From Psychrobacter sp. DAB_AL43B (lineage in GTDB: Bacteria; Pseudomonadota; Gammaproteobacteria; Pseudomonadales; Moraxellaceae), in contig NZ_LT799838.1 in the NCBI RefSeq assembly GCF_900168255.1, forward strand, positions 1,612,001 to 1,676,000: 64,000 nt of DNA. The letters run 5' to 3'. Of the stretch, positions 56,168 to 64,000 are shown one piece after another (position 1 is the stretch's first letter; the number at the start of each line of letters is the position of its first letter). The notes below the pieces were generated by a model. That model saw nothing but the letters and a program-made list of their open reading frames with translations. It was not told the DNA's origin and did no database searches. Made by a program: the position numbers and the translations under genes.

Positions 56168-57454
56168 ATGACCACACAACCACTCAATAACCCAAGTACC
56201 ACTGACGATACCGTTGCTCCGCAGCAAGAAGGCTTTAGCTGGCGAATTTTTGGTCCCGGTATTTTAATGGCAACCGCTGCTATCGGTGGCTCGCATCTAA
56301 TCTCGTCAACGCAAGCCGGCGCGTTATATGGCTGGCAGTTAGCCATCATGATTATTCTAGCCAACGTCTTTAAATATCCCTTCTTTCGCTTTGGTACTGA
56401 TTACGTCTACGACACTGGCGAGAGTTTAATTGCCGGCTACGCCAAGCGCTCTAAAGCCTATCTATGGATTTACTTCATCCTATCCATCTTGTCAGCAGTG
56501 ATTAGTACTGGTGCTGTCTCCCTTATTGCCGCCGTGATATTGGGCTTTATGCTGCCCGCCTCTATTGGATTGTCAACCATTACACTGGCATTGATAGTAA
56601 CAGGGATATGCTGGGTGTTTTTAATAGCCGGTCATTACAAGCTGCTCGACGGGGTGACCAAGTGGATTATGATTGCGCTGACTACGGCGACCGTTGCTGC
56701 GGTCATCATTGCTGCTGGCAAGCCGACAGTCATGGCAGTAGACTTTGTCGCAGCTTCTCCTTGGAACTTAGCGACTTTAGGTTTCATCGTAGCGCTTATG
56801 GGCTGGATGCCAGCGCCACTTGAGTTTGCCGCCATTACTTCTATGTGGACCTCAGCAAAAAGAAAGGCGGACAATACGACCAAGCGTCAAGGTTTACTGG
56901 ACTTTAACGTTGGTTACTCAATCTCTGCTATTTTGGCATTATTTTTCTTAGCACTGGGTGTCTTCGTCCAATACGGCTCAGGGCAAGAAATCCAGATTGC
57001 TGGCGGTGCTTATATTGATCAGCTCATTAGCATGTATACCAACACTATCGGTGAGTGGTCAAGATTGCTGGTCGCTTTCGTTGCCTTTATGTGTATGTTT
57101 GGCACTACCATTACTTGTGCGGACGGCTATGGTCGTGCCAATGCGGAGTGCTGGCGCTTACTAAAAGGTGAAGATGAGATCAACAAAAAGCAGATCGCCT
57201 TTTGGACGACTTATGCAATCGGTGGCGGTCTAGTGATTATCAGCTTCTTTGCGGGGCAGTTAGGCGCTATGCTGAAGTTTGCCATGGTATCAGCGTTCGT
57301 TTCCGCGCCTATTTTTGGTTGGTTAAACTACTCGTTAGTGAAAAGCCATCAAAAACTTTCTGCAGGCATGAATGCTTTATCAATTGCAGGCTTAATATTC
57401 TTAGGCGGCTTTGCATTGTTATTCTTAGCCAGTCTTGCTGGCATCATTGGTTAA
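56168..57454 (+). CDS. Nramp-family divalent metal transporter
   Basis: The 428-residue protein with about 11 helices has the Nramp layout. The first helix region reads FGPGILMATAAIGGSHLISSTQAGALYGW. The metal-ligand motif DPGN of classical MntH is replaced by AAIGGSH, so this is an atypical member with uncertain ion choice; the Mg-type NRMTs and other subgroups also deviate here. Start 56168 follows CGAGG at good spacing; the frame runs 12 codons further upstream. It is followed by a strong terminator. Confidence 0.83.
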   Translation: MTTQPLNNPSTTDDTVAPQQEGFSWRIFGPGILMATAAIGGSHLISSTQAGALYGWQLAIMIILANVFKYPFFRFGTDYVYDTGESLIAGYAKRSKAYLWIYFILSILSAVISTGAVSLIAAVILGFMLPASIGLSTITLALIVTGICWVFLIAGHYKLLDGVTKWIMIALTTATVAAVIIAAGKPTVMAVDFVAASPWNLATLGFIVALMGWMPAPLEFAAITSMWTSAKRKADNTTKRQGLLDFNVGYSISAILALFFLALGVFVQYGSGQEIQIAGGAYIDQLISMYTNTIGEWSRLLVAFVAFMCMFGTTITCADGYGRANAECWRLLKGEDEINKKQIAFWTTYAIGGGLVIISFFAGQLGAMLKFAMVSAFVSAPIFGWLNYSLVKSHQKLSAGMNALSIAGLIFLGGFALLFLASLAGIIG

Positions 57455-57507
57455 AAACAGTCATGCATTAGATTATTAGACTTATATATCAATAGCATTT
57501 ATAGAGT

Positions 57508-57543
57508 AAAAGCCCTAATAGCTAAGCTATCAGGGCTTTTTTA
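57508..57543 (+). terminator. Terminator after the Nramp gene
   Basis: Stem AAAAGCCCT/AGGGCTTTT with an inner helix ATAGCT/AGCTAT, then T-run. Confidence 0.9.
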
Positions 57544-57655
57544 TAGATAATTTTAACCTTCTAACCAAAGATTTTGTAACTAAATGTAAATACTCAACTG
57601 ATAATGACTTGGTTGCTTATGTGATATGAATACTAATCTTAGTAAACCTCTAAAT

Positions 57656-57675
57656 AATGGATAGTACTATCCATT
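57656..57675. promoter_or_regulatory. Perfect 20-bp palindrome upstream of prpB (candidate operator)
   Basis: AATGGATAGTACTATCCATT reads the same on both strands. It lies about 100 bp before the likely prpB start of transcription. Symmetry and position suit a dimeric regulator (for example a GntR- or LysR-type protein); its identity is unknown. Confidence 0.5.
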
Positions 57676-57743
57676 TAATAAATATATTTAATAAATATTA
57701 ATTATCATTTAAGTAATTATAATTAATAATGCTAAAACACCGC

Positions 57744-57771
57744 TTTGCAGACATGGATAATTGGGTATAAT
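57744..57771 (+). promoter_or_regulatory. Likely sigma-70 promoter of prpB
   Basis: TTTGCA (57744-57749), 16 bp, perfect TATAAT (57766-57771), about 70 bp before the prpB ATG. Confidence 0.55.
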
Positions 57772-57843
57772 CAAGCACAACGATCTAATCAAGCATAACA
57801 TTTGTGACATCGATAAGATTACCCTCTACGTAAGGATTACGAT

Positions 57844-58734
57844 ATGACCCCATCAGCTGGCGCTCGCTTTCGCAGTGCAATGAAACAAAAAAACGATAAC
57901 AACCAACCACTACAGATTGCTGGCGCGATTAACGCCTACACCGCGATGATGGCAACCCAAGTTGGTCACCAAGCGTTATATCTCTCTGGTGCTGGCGTGG
58001 CAAATGCCTCATTTGGCTTACCAGATTTAGGTATGACCAGCCTTGATAATGTCTTAGAAGATGCGCGCCGCATTACCGATGCGGTTGATACACCATTATT
58101 GGTTGATATCGACACTGGCTTTGGTGGTGCATTTAATATCGCTCAAACCATTAGAAAAATGGAAAAAGCTGGCGTGGCAGCGGTACATATCGAAGACCAA
58201 GTCGCACAAAAGCGCTGTGGTCACCGTCCTAATAAAGAAATCGTTAGCATTTCAGAGATGGTTGATCGTCTAAAAGCCGCCCTTGATGCCAAAACCGATA
58301 AAGACTTTGTGATCATGGCGCGTACTGATGCCTTGTCTGTTGAAGGTCTTGATGCAGCTGTTGAACGCGCGGTTGCCTTTCAAGAAGCTGGTGCGGATAT
58401 GATATTTGCTGAAGCATTGACCGATATTGAGATGTACCGCAAGTTTACGGATGTGCTCGATATTCCAGTACTCGCCAACATGACTGAATTCGGTCAAACT
58501 GACCTTTACACTACCGAGCAGCTACATGGTGTCGGTGTCGATATGGTGCTCTATCCTTTATCAGCCTTCCGTGCAATGAACAAAGCCGCATTAAACGTCT
58601 ATCAGCATCTATTAGATGATGGTACGCAAGAAAAAGTCGTCGATACCATGCAGACACGTATGGAACTCTATGATTTCTTAAATTACCATGAGTTTGAGCA
58701 GACTTTAGATAAGCTGTTTGCTAATAATAAGTAG
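57844..58734 (+). CDS. prpB: 2-methylisocitrate lyase
   Basis: PrpB splits 2-methylisocitrate into pyruvate and succinate, the last step of the methylcitrate cycle. The isocitrate-lyase superfamily fold shows the metal site DIDTGFGG (about 84-91), [17 protein letters not shown] with the catalytic cysteine in KRCGH, and [11 protein letters not shown]. The length of 296 is normal. AAGGA lies 8 bases before the ATG. It leads the prpB-prpC-(orphan)-acnD group. Confidence 0.96.
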   Translation: MTPSAGARFRSAMKQKNDNNQPLQIAGAINAYTAMMATQVGHQALYLSGAGVANASFGLPDLGMTSLDNVLEDARRITDAVDTPLLVDIDTGFGGAFNIAQTIRKMEKAGVAAVHIEDQVAQKRCGHRPNKEIVSISEMVDRLKAALDAKTDKDFVIMARTDALSVEGLDAAVERAVAFQEAGADMIFAEALTDIEMYRKFTDVLDIPVLANMTEFGQTDLYTTEQLHGVGVDMVLYPLSAFRAMNKAALNVYQHLLDDGTQEKVVDTMQTRMELYDFLNYHEFEQTLDKLFANNK

Positions 58735-58870
58735 TTCTAGCAGTTATTTAAAGTGAAGTGAAAGGCGCTGGTTTTATATCAATGAGCATGCCAGCGCAAT
58801 GTGTAGTATTTAGTCTTTTTAACACCTTTATCTTTGATCCAACACAAGCTACCAACAAAAGGAATTTATC

Positions 58871-60010
58871 ATGGCAGCACACCAAGCAGCACAAAAGGAA
58901 CTTTCAGGCGCAGGTCTACGCGGCCAAGTCGCTGGCAAGACCGCTCTATCTACCGTTGGCAAATCAGGCTCAGGTCTGACTTACCGTGGTTATGACGTAT
59001 CAGAGCTTGCGGACAAATGCATCTTTGAAGAAGTGGCTTATATGTTGCTATACGGCAATTTGCCTACCCAAAGCGAGCTTGATGCTTATCAAACTAAGCT
59101 TAAAGGCTTACGTGGTTTACCACAGCCGCTAAAAGAAGTGCTTGAACGCATCCCTGCCGACGCGCACCCAATGGACGTATTGCGTACTGGTTGCTCTATG
59201 CTAGGCAACCTTGAGACCGAAATGAGTTTTGATGAAGAAAATGACCAAGCAGATCGTATGCTGGCAGTATTCCCATCAATCATCAATTACTGGTATCGCT
59301 TTACCCATGACAACGAGCGTATCGAAACCGAAACCGATGATGACACCATTGGCGGTCACTTCTTGCATTTGCTCAAAGGCGAAAAGCCAAACGAGCTACA
59401 TACCAAAGTGATGAACGTATCGCTTATTTTGTATGCTGAGCATGAGTTTAACGCCTCAACCTTTACCGCGCGTGTCTGTGCCTCTACATTATCGGATATC
59501 CATTCTTGCATTACCGGCGCGATTGGCTCACTACGTGGTCACTTGCACGGCGGCGCGAACGAAGCCGCTATGGATATGATTGAAGGTTTTAGCTCACCAG
59601 ATGAAGCTGAAAAAGAGATGATGGCGATGCTGGCTCGTAAAGATAAAATTATGGGCTTTGGTCATGCCATCTATAGCGAATCTGATCCGCGTAACGTCGT
59701 TATCAAAGGTTGGGCTGAGAAGTTAGCAGCAGACGTTGGCGATGATGTGCTTTACCCAGTATCAGTACGCTGTGAAGAAGTCATGTGGCGTGAGAAAAAA
59801 CTGTTCTGTAATGCTGATTTCTTCCATGCCTCTGCCTATCACTTTATGGGTATTCCAACCAAGCTGTTTACGCCAATCTTTGTATGCTCACGCTTAACAG
59901 GTTGGGCTGCGCACGTATTCGAGCAACGTGCTAACAACCGTATCATTCGTCCAAGTGCCGAATATACTGGTGAAGAGTTGCGTTCTGTGCCGGACATGAG
60001 TGCGCGTTAA
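58871..60010 (+). CDS. prpC: 2-methylcitrate synthase
   Basis: PrpC condenses propionyl-CoA with oxaloacetate. Citrate-synthase-type catalytic residues are in place: His in GHLHGGANEAAMDM, His in GFGHAIYSESDPR, and Asp in NADFFHASAYHFMGIP. The N-terminus STVGKSGSGLTYRGYDVSELA is typical of PrpC rather than GltA. Length 379, normal. AAAAGGAA lies before the ATG. Confidence 0.96.
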   Translation: MAAHQAAQKELSGAGLRGQVAGKTALSTVGKSGSGLTYRGYDVSELADKCIFEEVAYMLLYGNLPTQSELDAYQTKLKGLRGLPQPLKEVLERIPADAHPMDVLRTGCSMLGNLETEMSFDEENDQADRMLAVFPSIINYWYRFTHDNERIETETDDDTIGGHFLHLLKGEKPNELHTKVMNVSLILYAEHEFNASTFTARVCASTLSDIHSCITGAIGSLRGHLHGGANEAAMDMIEGFSSPDEAEKEMMAMLARKDKIMGFGHAIYSESDPRNVVIKGWAEKLAADVGDDVLYPVSVRCEEVMWREKKLFCNADFFHASAYHFMGIPTKLFTPIFVCSRLTGWAAHVFEQRANNRIIRPSAEYTGEELRSVPDMSAR

Positions 60011-60046
60011 TATATCAAGTTTCATACTTGCTTGAATAAGAAAATT

Positions 60047-60115
60047 TGTAGGGTGTGCTTTGCGCACTGATTGTTAGATATAAACTATTCACTGGTGCGA
60101 ACAGCACACCCTACA
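60047..60115. repeat. REP-like inverted repeat between prpC and the orphan gene
   Basis: Arms of about 23 bases (TGTAGGGTGTGCTTTGCGCA and, on the other strand, TGTAGGGTGTGCTGTTCGCA) flank a 22-base loop. GTAGGGTG-type palindromes are widespread in proteobacterial intergenic DNA. The structure may also slow transcription or protect the prpBC mRNA. Confidence 0.65.
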
Positions 60116-60159
60116 CCTACTAAAAAACCTCATTAAATGACTGTCATTAAAGGGCTGTT

Positions 60160-60738
60160 ATGCTGAATATAAAAAATCTATCGTTTGTGCTGCTTAGTGC
60201 GGGATTCCTATCAATATCTCTAGGCTCAACTCACGCCAGCGCTGCTACAGATGTCACACCGTTATTTAGTGTTTATGAAGAAGCCTGTGGTTATGTGGAC
60301 AGCGCCAAATCAAATAACGCTGCTAAAACCTATAACACATTCAAAAACAGTTTTATTGCCCATAAAGAATCAACGACAAAGGGCATTTATAACGGCACCA
60401 TATTTTCTTTAAAACAACACTATATTATCCCAGCACCTTATAAAAACGCTATTGCCTCAATTACGATGAAAAAAGGTGATAAATATAGTAGTGATAGTGT
60501 GACTTATACCGTCAAATTTAAAGATGCTACTTATAGAAAAAAACCAATATCTCATCTTGAGATTTATTTAGTACCCAATTCGGACGTATTCTACGATGCT
60601 CTATATCTCAAAACATCGACACAAGGTTTAAAGCCGCACTTTAAATACGAGCAGTTTGATGGCGAACAATTTGGTGCGCACTTAGACTCCGCCAAAAAAC
60701 TTATTTTATGCGACGGCATTGTCGGCAGTTATAAATAA
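60160..60738 (+). CDS. Small exported protein of unknown function inside the prp group
   Basis: The 192-residue protein has a signal peptide (MLNIKNLSFVLLSAGFLSIS, cleavage near ASA-ATD). The mature part has only two cysteines (EEACGYVD and LILCDGIVG), fit for one disulfide. It sits between prpC and acnD, where prp operons usually have no such gene. No family recognised; a role in propionate metabolism is not implied by the sequence. Confidence 0.7.
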   Translation: MLNIKNLSFVLLSAGFLSISLGSTHASAATDVTPLFSVYEEACGYVDSAKSNNAAKTYNTFKNSFIAHKESTTKGIYNGTIFSLKQHYIIPAPYKNAIASITMKKGDKYSSDSVTYTVKFKDATYRKKPISHLEIYLVPNSDVFYDALYLKTSTQGLKPHFKYEQFDGEQFGAHLDSAKKLILCDGIVGSYK

Positions 60739-60839
60739 TGACGCCGTATTAAATCTTAAAAATATCAAATATAACAATACCTTGAAGTAACACTGCTATA
60801 CAAAAATCATTCCAACCAGCTAACCGCCAAAGGTGACTT

Positions 60840-63497
60840 ATGGACAACGCTCTAGTACAGCCGATGAATGAACAATTTAAAAAATCTTTACCTGATACCG
60901 ACCTGTATTACTTTGATACCCGCGAGGCGATTGAAAGTATAGAAGCTGGCGCGTATGACAAACTACCGTTCTGCTCAAAAGTATTGTGTGAAAACTTGGT
61001 ACGTCGTTGCCCACCTGAAGACTTAACCGCGGCGTTAGAGCAACATATCTATGGTAAGCAAGATTTAGATTTTCCTTGGTACCCTGCCCGCGTCGTCTGC
61101 CATGATATCTTAGGTCAAACAGCCTTTGTTGACTTAGCAGGACTTCGTGATGCTATTGCTGAACAAGGTGGTGATCCGTCAAAAGTAAACCCTATCGTGC
61201 CAACCCAATTAATTGTTGACCACTCACTGGCTGTTGAACACGCAGGCTTTGAAGAAAACGCTTTTGAGAAAAACCGCGCCATCGAAGAGCGTCGTAACGA
61301 TGACCGTTTCCACTTTATCAACTGGTGTCAGTATGCCTTTGATAATGTCAACGTTGTGCCGCCTGGTAACGGCATCATGCATCAAATCAATCTAGAAAAA
61401 ATGTCACCGGTCGTCCAAGTGGTACAGAATAAAGTCGGTGAGCAAGTGGCGTTTGCTGATACGCTAGTCGGTACTGACAGCCACACGCCAATGGTCGATG
61501 CTCTAGGCGTTATCTCTATCGGTGTTGGTGGCTTAGAAGCTGAAAGCGTGATGTTGGGCAACCCATCCTATATGCGCCTACCAGACTTCGTTGGGGTGAA
61601 ATTAACCGGTAAATTGCAAAAAGGCATTACTGGTACTGATTTAGTCCTCGCTATGACCGAGTTCTTACGTGATGCTGGTGTGGTTTCTACCTATATTGAA
61701 TTCTTCGGTGACGGTGCACGCCAGCTAAGCGTTGGTGATCGTGCTTCTATCTCGAATATGACCCCTGAATATGGCGCGACGGCAGCGATGTTCTATATCG
61801 ATGAGCAAACCATCGACTATTTACGCTTGACTGGTCGTAGTGAAGCCCAAATCAAACTGGTTGAGCAATATGCTAAGCAAACTGGTCTATGGGCTGATGG
61901 CATGGAAAATGCGGTTTATGACCGTGTCCTTGAATTTGACTTGTCTGCGGTAGTACGTAACATGGCCGGTCCTTCACGTCCACATGCCCGCGTATCAACC
62001 ACGGACTTGGTTGCCAAAGGCATTGCTCACGGTGAGGGTGATAAATTACCAGAACCAAAAGATGGCTTAATGCCAGATGGCGCGGTTATCATTGCCGCTA
62101 TTACCAGTTGTACCAACACTTCTAACCCGCGCAACATGGTAGCTGCTGGCTTGGTTGCGCGTAATGCGAATGAAAAAGGCTTATTACGTAAGCCTTGGGT
62201 AAAATCATCATTGGCACCAGGCTCTAAAACGGTAAAAATGTACCTAGAAGAAGCAGGTCTGATGTCTGAGCTACAAGAAATTGGCTTTGATGTGGTTGGT
62301 TTTGCTTGTACCACTTGTAATGGCATGAGTGGCGCGCTTGACCCTGATATCGAAAAAGAAATCATTGATAATGATTTATTCACTACTGCTGTGCTATCAG
62401 GTAACCGTAATTTTGATGGTCGTATCCATCCTTACGCTAAACAAGCGTTTTTAGCATCACCGCCATTGGTTATTGCGTATGCTATCGCTGGTAACATCCG
62501 CTTCGATATCGAAAAAGACTCGTTAGGCAAAGATCAGAATGGCAATGACGTTTATCTAAAAGATATCTGGTTTGACGATGATGAAGTTGATGATATCGTG
62601 GCGAAAGCGGTGAAGCCGGAACAATTTAACGCCGTTTATATCCCTATGTTTGATGAAGCCAAAAAAGATACGGGCAAAGCACTAAGCCCACTTTATAACT
62701 GGCGTGATCAGACTACCTACATTCGTCGTCCGCCTTATTGGGAAGGTAAAATGGCGGCGATGAATAAGCTAACAGGTATGCGTCCGTTAGCTGTGTTAGG
62801 CGACAATATCACCACTGACCATTTGTCACCATCAAATGCCATCTTGGGTGACTCAGCGGCTGGCGAGTATCTAGATACCATGGGTTTACCAAGCGAAGAT
62901 TATAACTCTTACGCCACCCATCGCGGTGATCACTTAACCGCTCAGCGTGCAACCTTTGCTAATCCTAAGCTATTGAATGAGATGGTGCGTGACGAGAAAG
63001 GTGAAGTCATACAAGGTTCGCTTGCTAGAGTTGAGCCTGAAGGTCAGGTCATGCGCATGTGGGAAGCAATCGAGACTTATATGAACCGTGAGCAACCCCT
63101 TATCATTATCGCAGGTGATGGCTATGGTCAAGGCTCAAGCCGTGATTGGGCTGCCAAAGGTGTGCGTTTGGCGGGTGTAGAAGTTGTCGTTGCTGAAGAT
63201 TTCGAACGTATTCATCGTCAAAACTTGGTTGGTATGGGTGCCCTACCGCTACAGTTTGAAAAAGGTGTCACGCGCAATACGCTTAATATCGACGGAACCG
63301 AAGTCTTTGATGTTACCGGTGAAGTCTCTGCTGGAGGTATGATGACGCTTGTGATTAACCGTGCTGACGGTAGCAAAACTGAAGTACCAATCATCTGCCG
63401 CTTAGATACGGCTGATGAGGTCAAAATGTACAACGCTGGCGGTATGCTACAGCGCTTTGCCAAAGAGTTCATCGATGGCACGCTAGATATTGCGTAA
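60840..63497 (+). CDS. acnD: Fe/S-dependent 2-methylcitrate dehydratase AcnD
   Basis: AcnD dehydrates 2-methylcitrate in the methylcitrate cycle of bacteria that lack PrpD. The aconitase superfamily is clear: cluster cysteines in ITSCTNTSNP and FACTTCNGMSG, the active-site segment DSHTPMVDALGV and the C-terminal GDGYGQGSSRDWAAKG. AcnD-type N-terminus (LYYFDTREAIESIEAGAYDKLP) separates it from AcnA/B. At 885 residues it fits. AAAGGTGA lies before the ATG. In known systems AcnD needs the isomerase PrpF, which is not found in the 500 bp that remain downstream. Confidence 0.94.
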   Translation: MDNALVQPMNEQFKKSLPDTDLYYFDTREAIESIEAGAYDKLPFCSKVLCENLVRRCPPEDLTAALEQHIYGKQDLDFPWYPARVVCHDILGQTAFVDLAGLRDAIAEQGGDPSKVNPIVPTQLIVDHSLAVEHAGFEENAFEKNRAIEERRNDDRFHFINWCQYAFDNVNVVPPGNGIMHQINLEKMSPVVQVVQNKVGEQVAFADTLVGTDSHTPMVDALGVISIGVGGLEAESVMLGNPSYMRLPDFVGVKLTGKLQKGITGTDLVLAMTEFLRDAGVVSTYIEFFGDGARQLSVGDRASISNMTPEYGATAAMFYIDEQTIDYLRLTGRSEAQIKLVEQYAKQTGLWADGMENAVYDRVLEFDLSAVVRNMAGPSRPHARVSTTDLVAKGIAHGEGDKLPEPKDGLMPDGAVIIAAITSCTNTSNPRNMVAAGLVARNANEKGLLRKPWVKSSLAPGSKTVKMYLEEAGLMSELQEIGFDVVGFACTTCNGMSGALDPDIEKEIIDNDLFTTAVLSGNRNFDGRIHPYAKQAFLASPPLVIAYAIAGNIRFDIEKDSLGKDQNGNDVYLKDIWFDDDEVDDIVAKAVKPEQFNAVYIPMFDEAKKDTGKALSPLYNWRDQTTYIRRPPYWEGKMAAMNKLTGMRPLAVLGDNITTDHLSPSNAILGDSAAGEYLDTMGLPSEDYNSYATHRGDHLTAQRATFANPKLLNEMVRDEKGEVIQGSLARVEPEGQVMRMWEAIETYMNREQPLIIIAGDGYGQGSSRDWAAKGVRLAGVEVVVAEDFERIHRQNLVGMGALPLQFEKGVTRNTLNIDGTEVFDVTGEVSAGGMMTLVINRADGSKTEVPIICRLDTADEVKMYNAGGMLQRFAKEFIDGTLDIA

Positions 63498-63523
63498 ATG
63501 TGATAAGTTTTAAATAATTAAAG

Positions 63524-63565
63524 AGCCGATGTTGTATAGAATTTTTATATGGCATCGGTTTTTTT
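63524..63565 (+). terminator. Terminator after acnD
   Basis: Stem GCCGATG/CATCGGT (one G-T pair) around a 21-base loop, then seven T. Confidence 0.8.
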
Positions 63566-63612
63566 AATGTTTAGAGGTGACAAATAATGAGACTAGCGCT
63601 TTAGAACGATTA

Positions 63613-63906
63613 TTAAAGTATTAATTTAACATCACGATAAAAGTTCTCATGCGTGCCAATCATTAATAAGGTGAGGACAAGCTGACCATCATCAATTTGA
63701 TAGGCCAATAAGGTTAGCTGCTTTAGCATCTTAAACTTATAGATACGTACAGAGGATAAATCACCTACTTTCTGTATGCCTAAATTAGGGTTATCCATTA
63801 AGGTATGTACAGCAGCATCTAGATCGGCTTTCTGATTTTTATGTAATTTTTTAACGGCTTTTTTAAAGCTATGTGATTGAACAACACTTAAAGATTGAGT
63901 CATCAT
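63613..63906 (-). CDS. Type II toxin of the RelE/ParE superfamily (YafQ/HigB-like)
   Basis: The 97-residue basic protein has the RelE-type pattern: N-terminal helix HSFKKAVKKLHKNQKADLDAAV, core strand VGDLSSVRIYKFKM, hydrophobic strand LTLLAYQIDD and a late LLMIGTHENFYRDVK with the His/Tyr expected near the active site. Such toxins cut mRNA on the ribosome. Start 63906 or the next ATG. It follows a probable antitoxin gene by 14 bp. Convergent with acnD. Confidence 0.82.
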   Translation of the reverse strand: MMTQSLSVVQSHSFKKAVKKLHKNQKADLDAAVHTLMDNPNLGIQKVGDLSSVRIYKFKMLKQLTLLAYQIDDGQLVLTLLMIGTHENFYRDVKLIL

Positions 63907-63920
63907 TTATCCAAAAAAGA

Positions 63921-64000
63921 TTATCCGAATTCGTAAGGCTCGACCATGCCAGCATCCACTTCTGCTTGTGCAATTAATATTTGGCGAACAAATTCATAGG
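63921..64000 (-). CDS. C-terminal end of the probable antitoxin (cut by the window edge)
   Basis: The visible 25 residues (YEFVRQILIAQAEVDAGM, then VEPYEFG and stop) precede the toxin on the same strand. Size and position are those of a type II antitoxin; the family cannot be told from this fragment. Confidence 0.65.
   Translation of the reverse strand, partial: YEFVRQILIAQAEVDAGMVEPYEFG

Overview
The window looks like chromosome of a gammaproteobacterium of the family Moraxellaceae, most probably Psychrobacter. This rests on moderately AT-rich DNA, the gene set (a 180-kDa NAD-glutamate dehydrogenase, single-gene ATP sulfurylase sat with a DUF934-cysH group, AcnD-type methylcitrate genes, a DUF1176 protein) and the look of the proteins. 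The genus is inferred without a database search. No rRNA, tRNA, CRISPR array, prophage or complete insertion sequence was seen.

Layout. 0.1-4.3 kb: a TrmB-like methyltransferase, an ABC1/UbiB-type kinase-like protein and purD. 4.7-9.6 kb: the giant NAD-glutamate dehydrogenase. 9.7-16.5 kb: a WG-repeat exported protein and the SbcC/SbcD nuclease pair. 16.7-30.5 kb: a large sulfur-assimilation region: cysG, cysH, a DUF934 gene, cysI, sat, two tandem sulfate-binding lipoproteins, and the permease genes cysT, cysW and a short cysA. 30.7-33 kb: an ArsR-type regulator, then iron storage: bfd behind a Fur-box-like promoter and two unequal bacterioferritin subunits. 33.1-37.6 kb: a minus-strand group (Crp/Fnr-like regulator, MAPEG protein, alpha/beta hydrolase, MFS exporter) and a YghU-type glutathione transferase. 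38-50 kb: a DUF1176 protein, a DEAD-box helicase with a long leader and RGG-rich tail, a DUF819 membrane protein, a short UvrA paralogue, a RhuM-Fic fusion, a GDSL esterase, a DUF2855 protein and MtfA. 49.6-54.6 kb: small secreted, lipo-, coiled-coil and single-pass membrane proteins of unknown function. 54.8-63.5 kb: a LysR regulator, an Nramp transporter and the methylcitrate genes prpB, prpC and acnD. The right edge holds a RelE-like toxin and the end of its probable antitoxin.

How genes work together. Sulfate is bound by the two Sbp-like lipoproteins, imported by CysT/CysW/CysA, activated by Sat, reduced by a PAPS-reductase-type CysH and then by CysI, whose siroheme comes from CysG. No APS kinase is visible here. 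PrpC, AcnD and PrpB turn propionyl-CoA plus oxaloacetate into pyruvate and succinate. SbcCD and the UvrA-like protein act in DNA maintenance.

Most unusual signals: two copies of a roughly 146-bp MITE-like element with compensatory stem changes; a complementary bacterioferritin pair (one subunit with a ferroxidase site, the other with the heme methionine); an apparently undescribed FRxE...[FY]R[DE] motif shared by two neighbouring membrane proteins; a perfect 50-bp palindrome after cysA; a duplicated control block before the two sulfate-binding genes; a perfect 20-bp palindrome before prpB; and several 14-16-bp tandem duplications.
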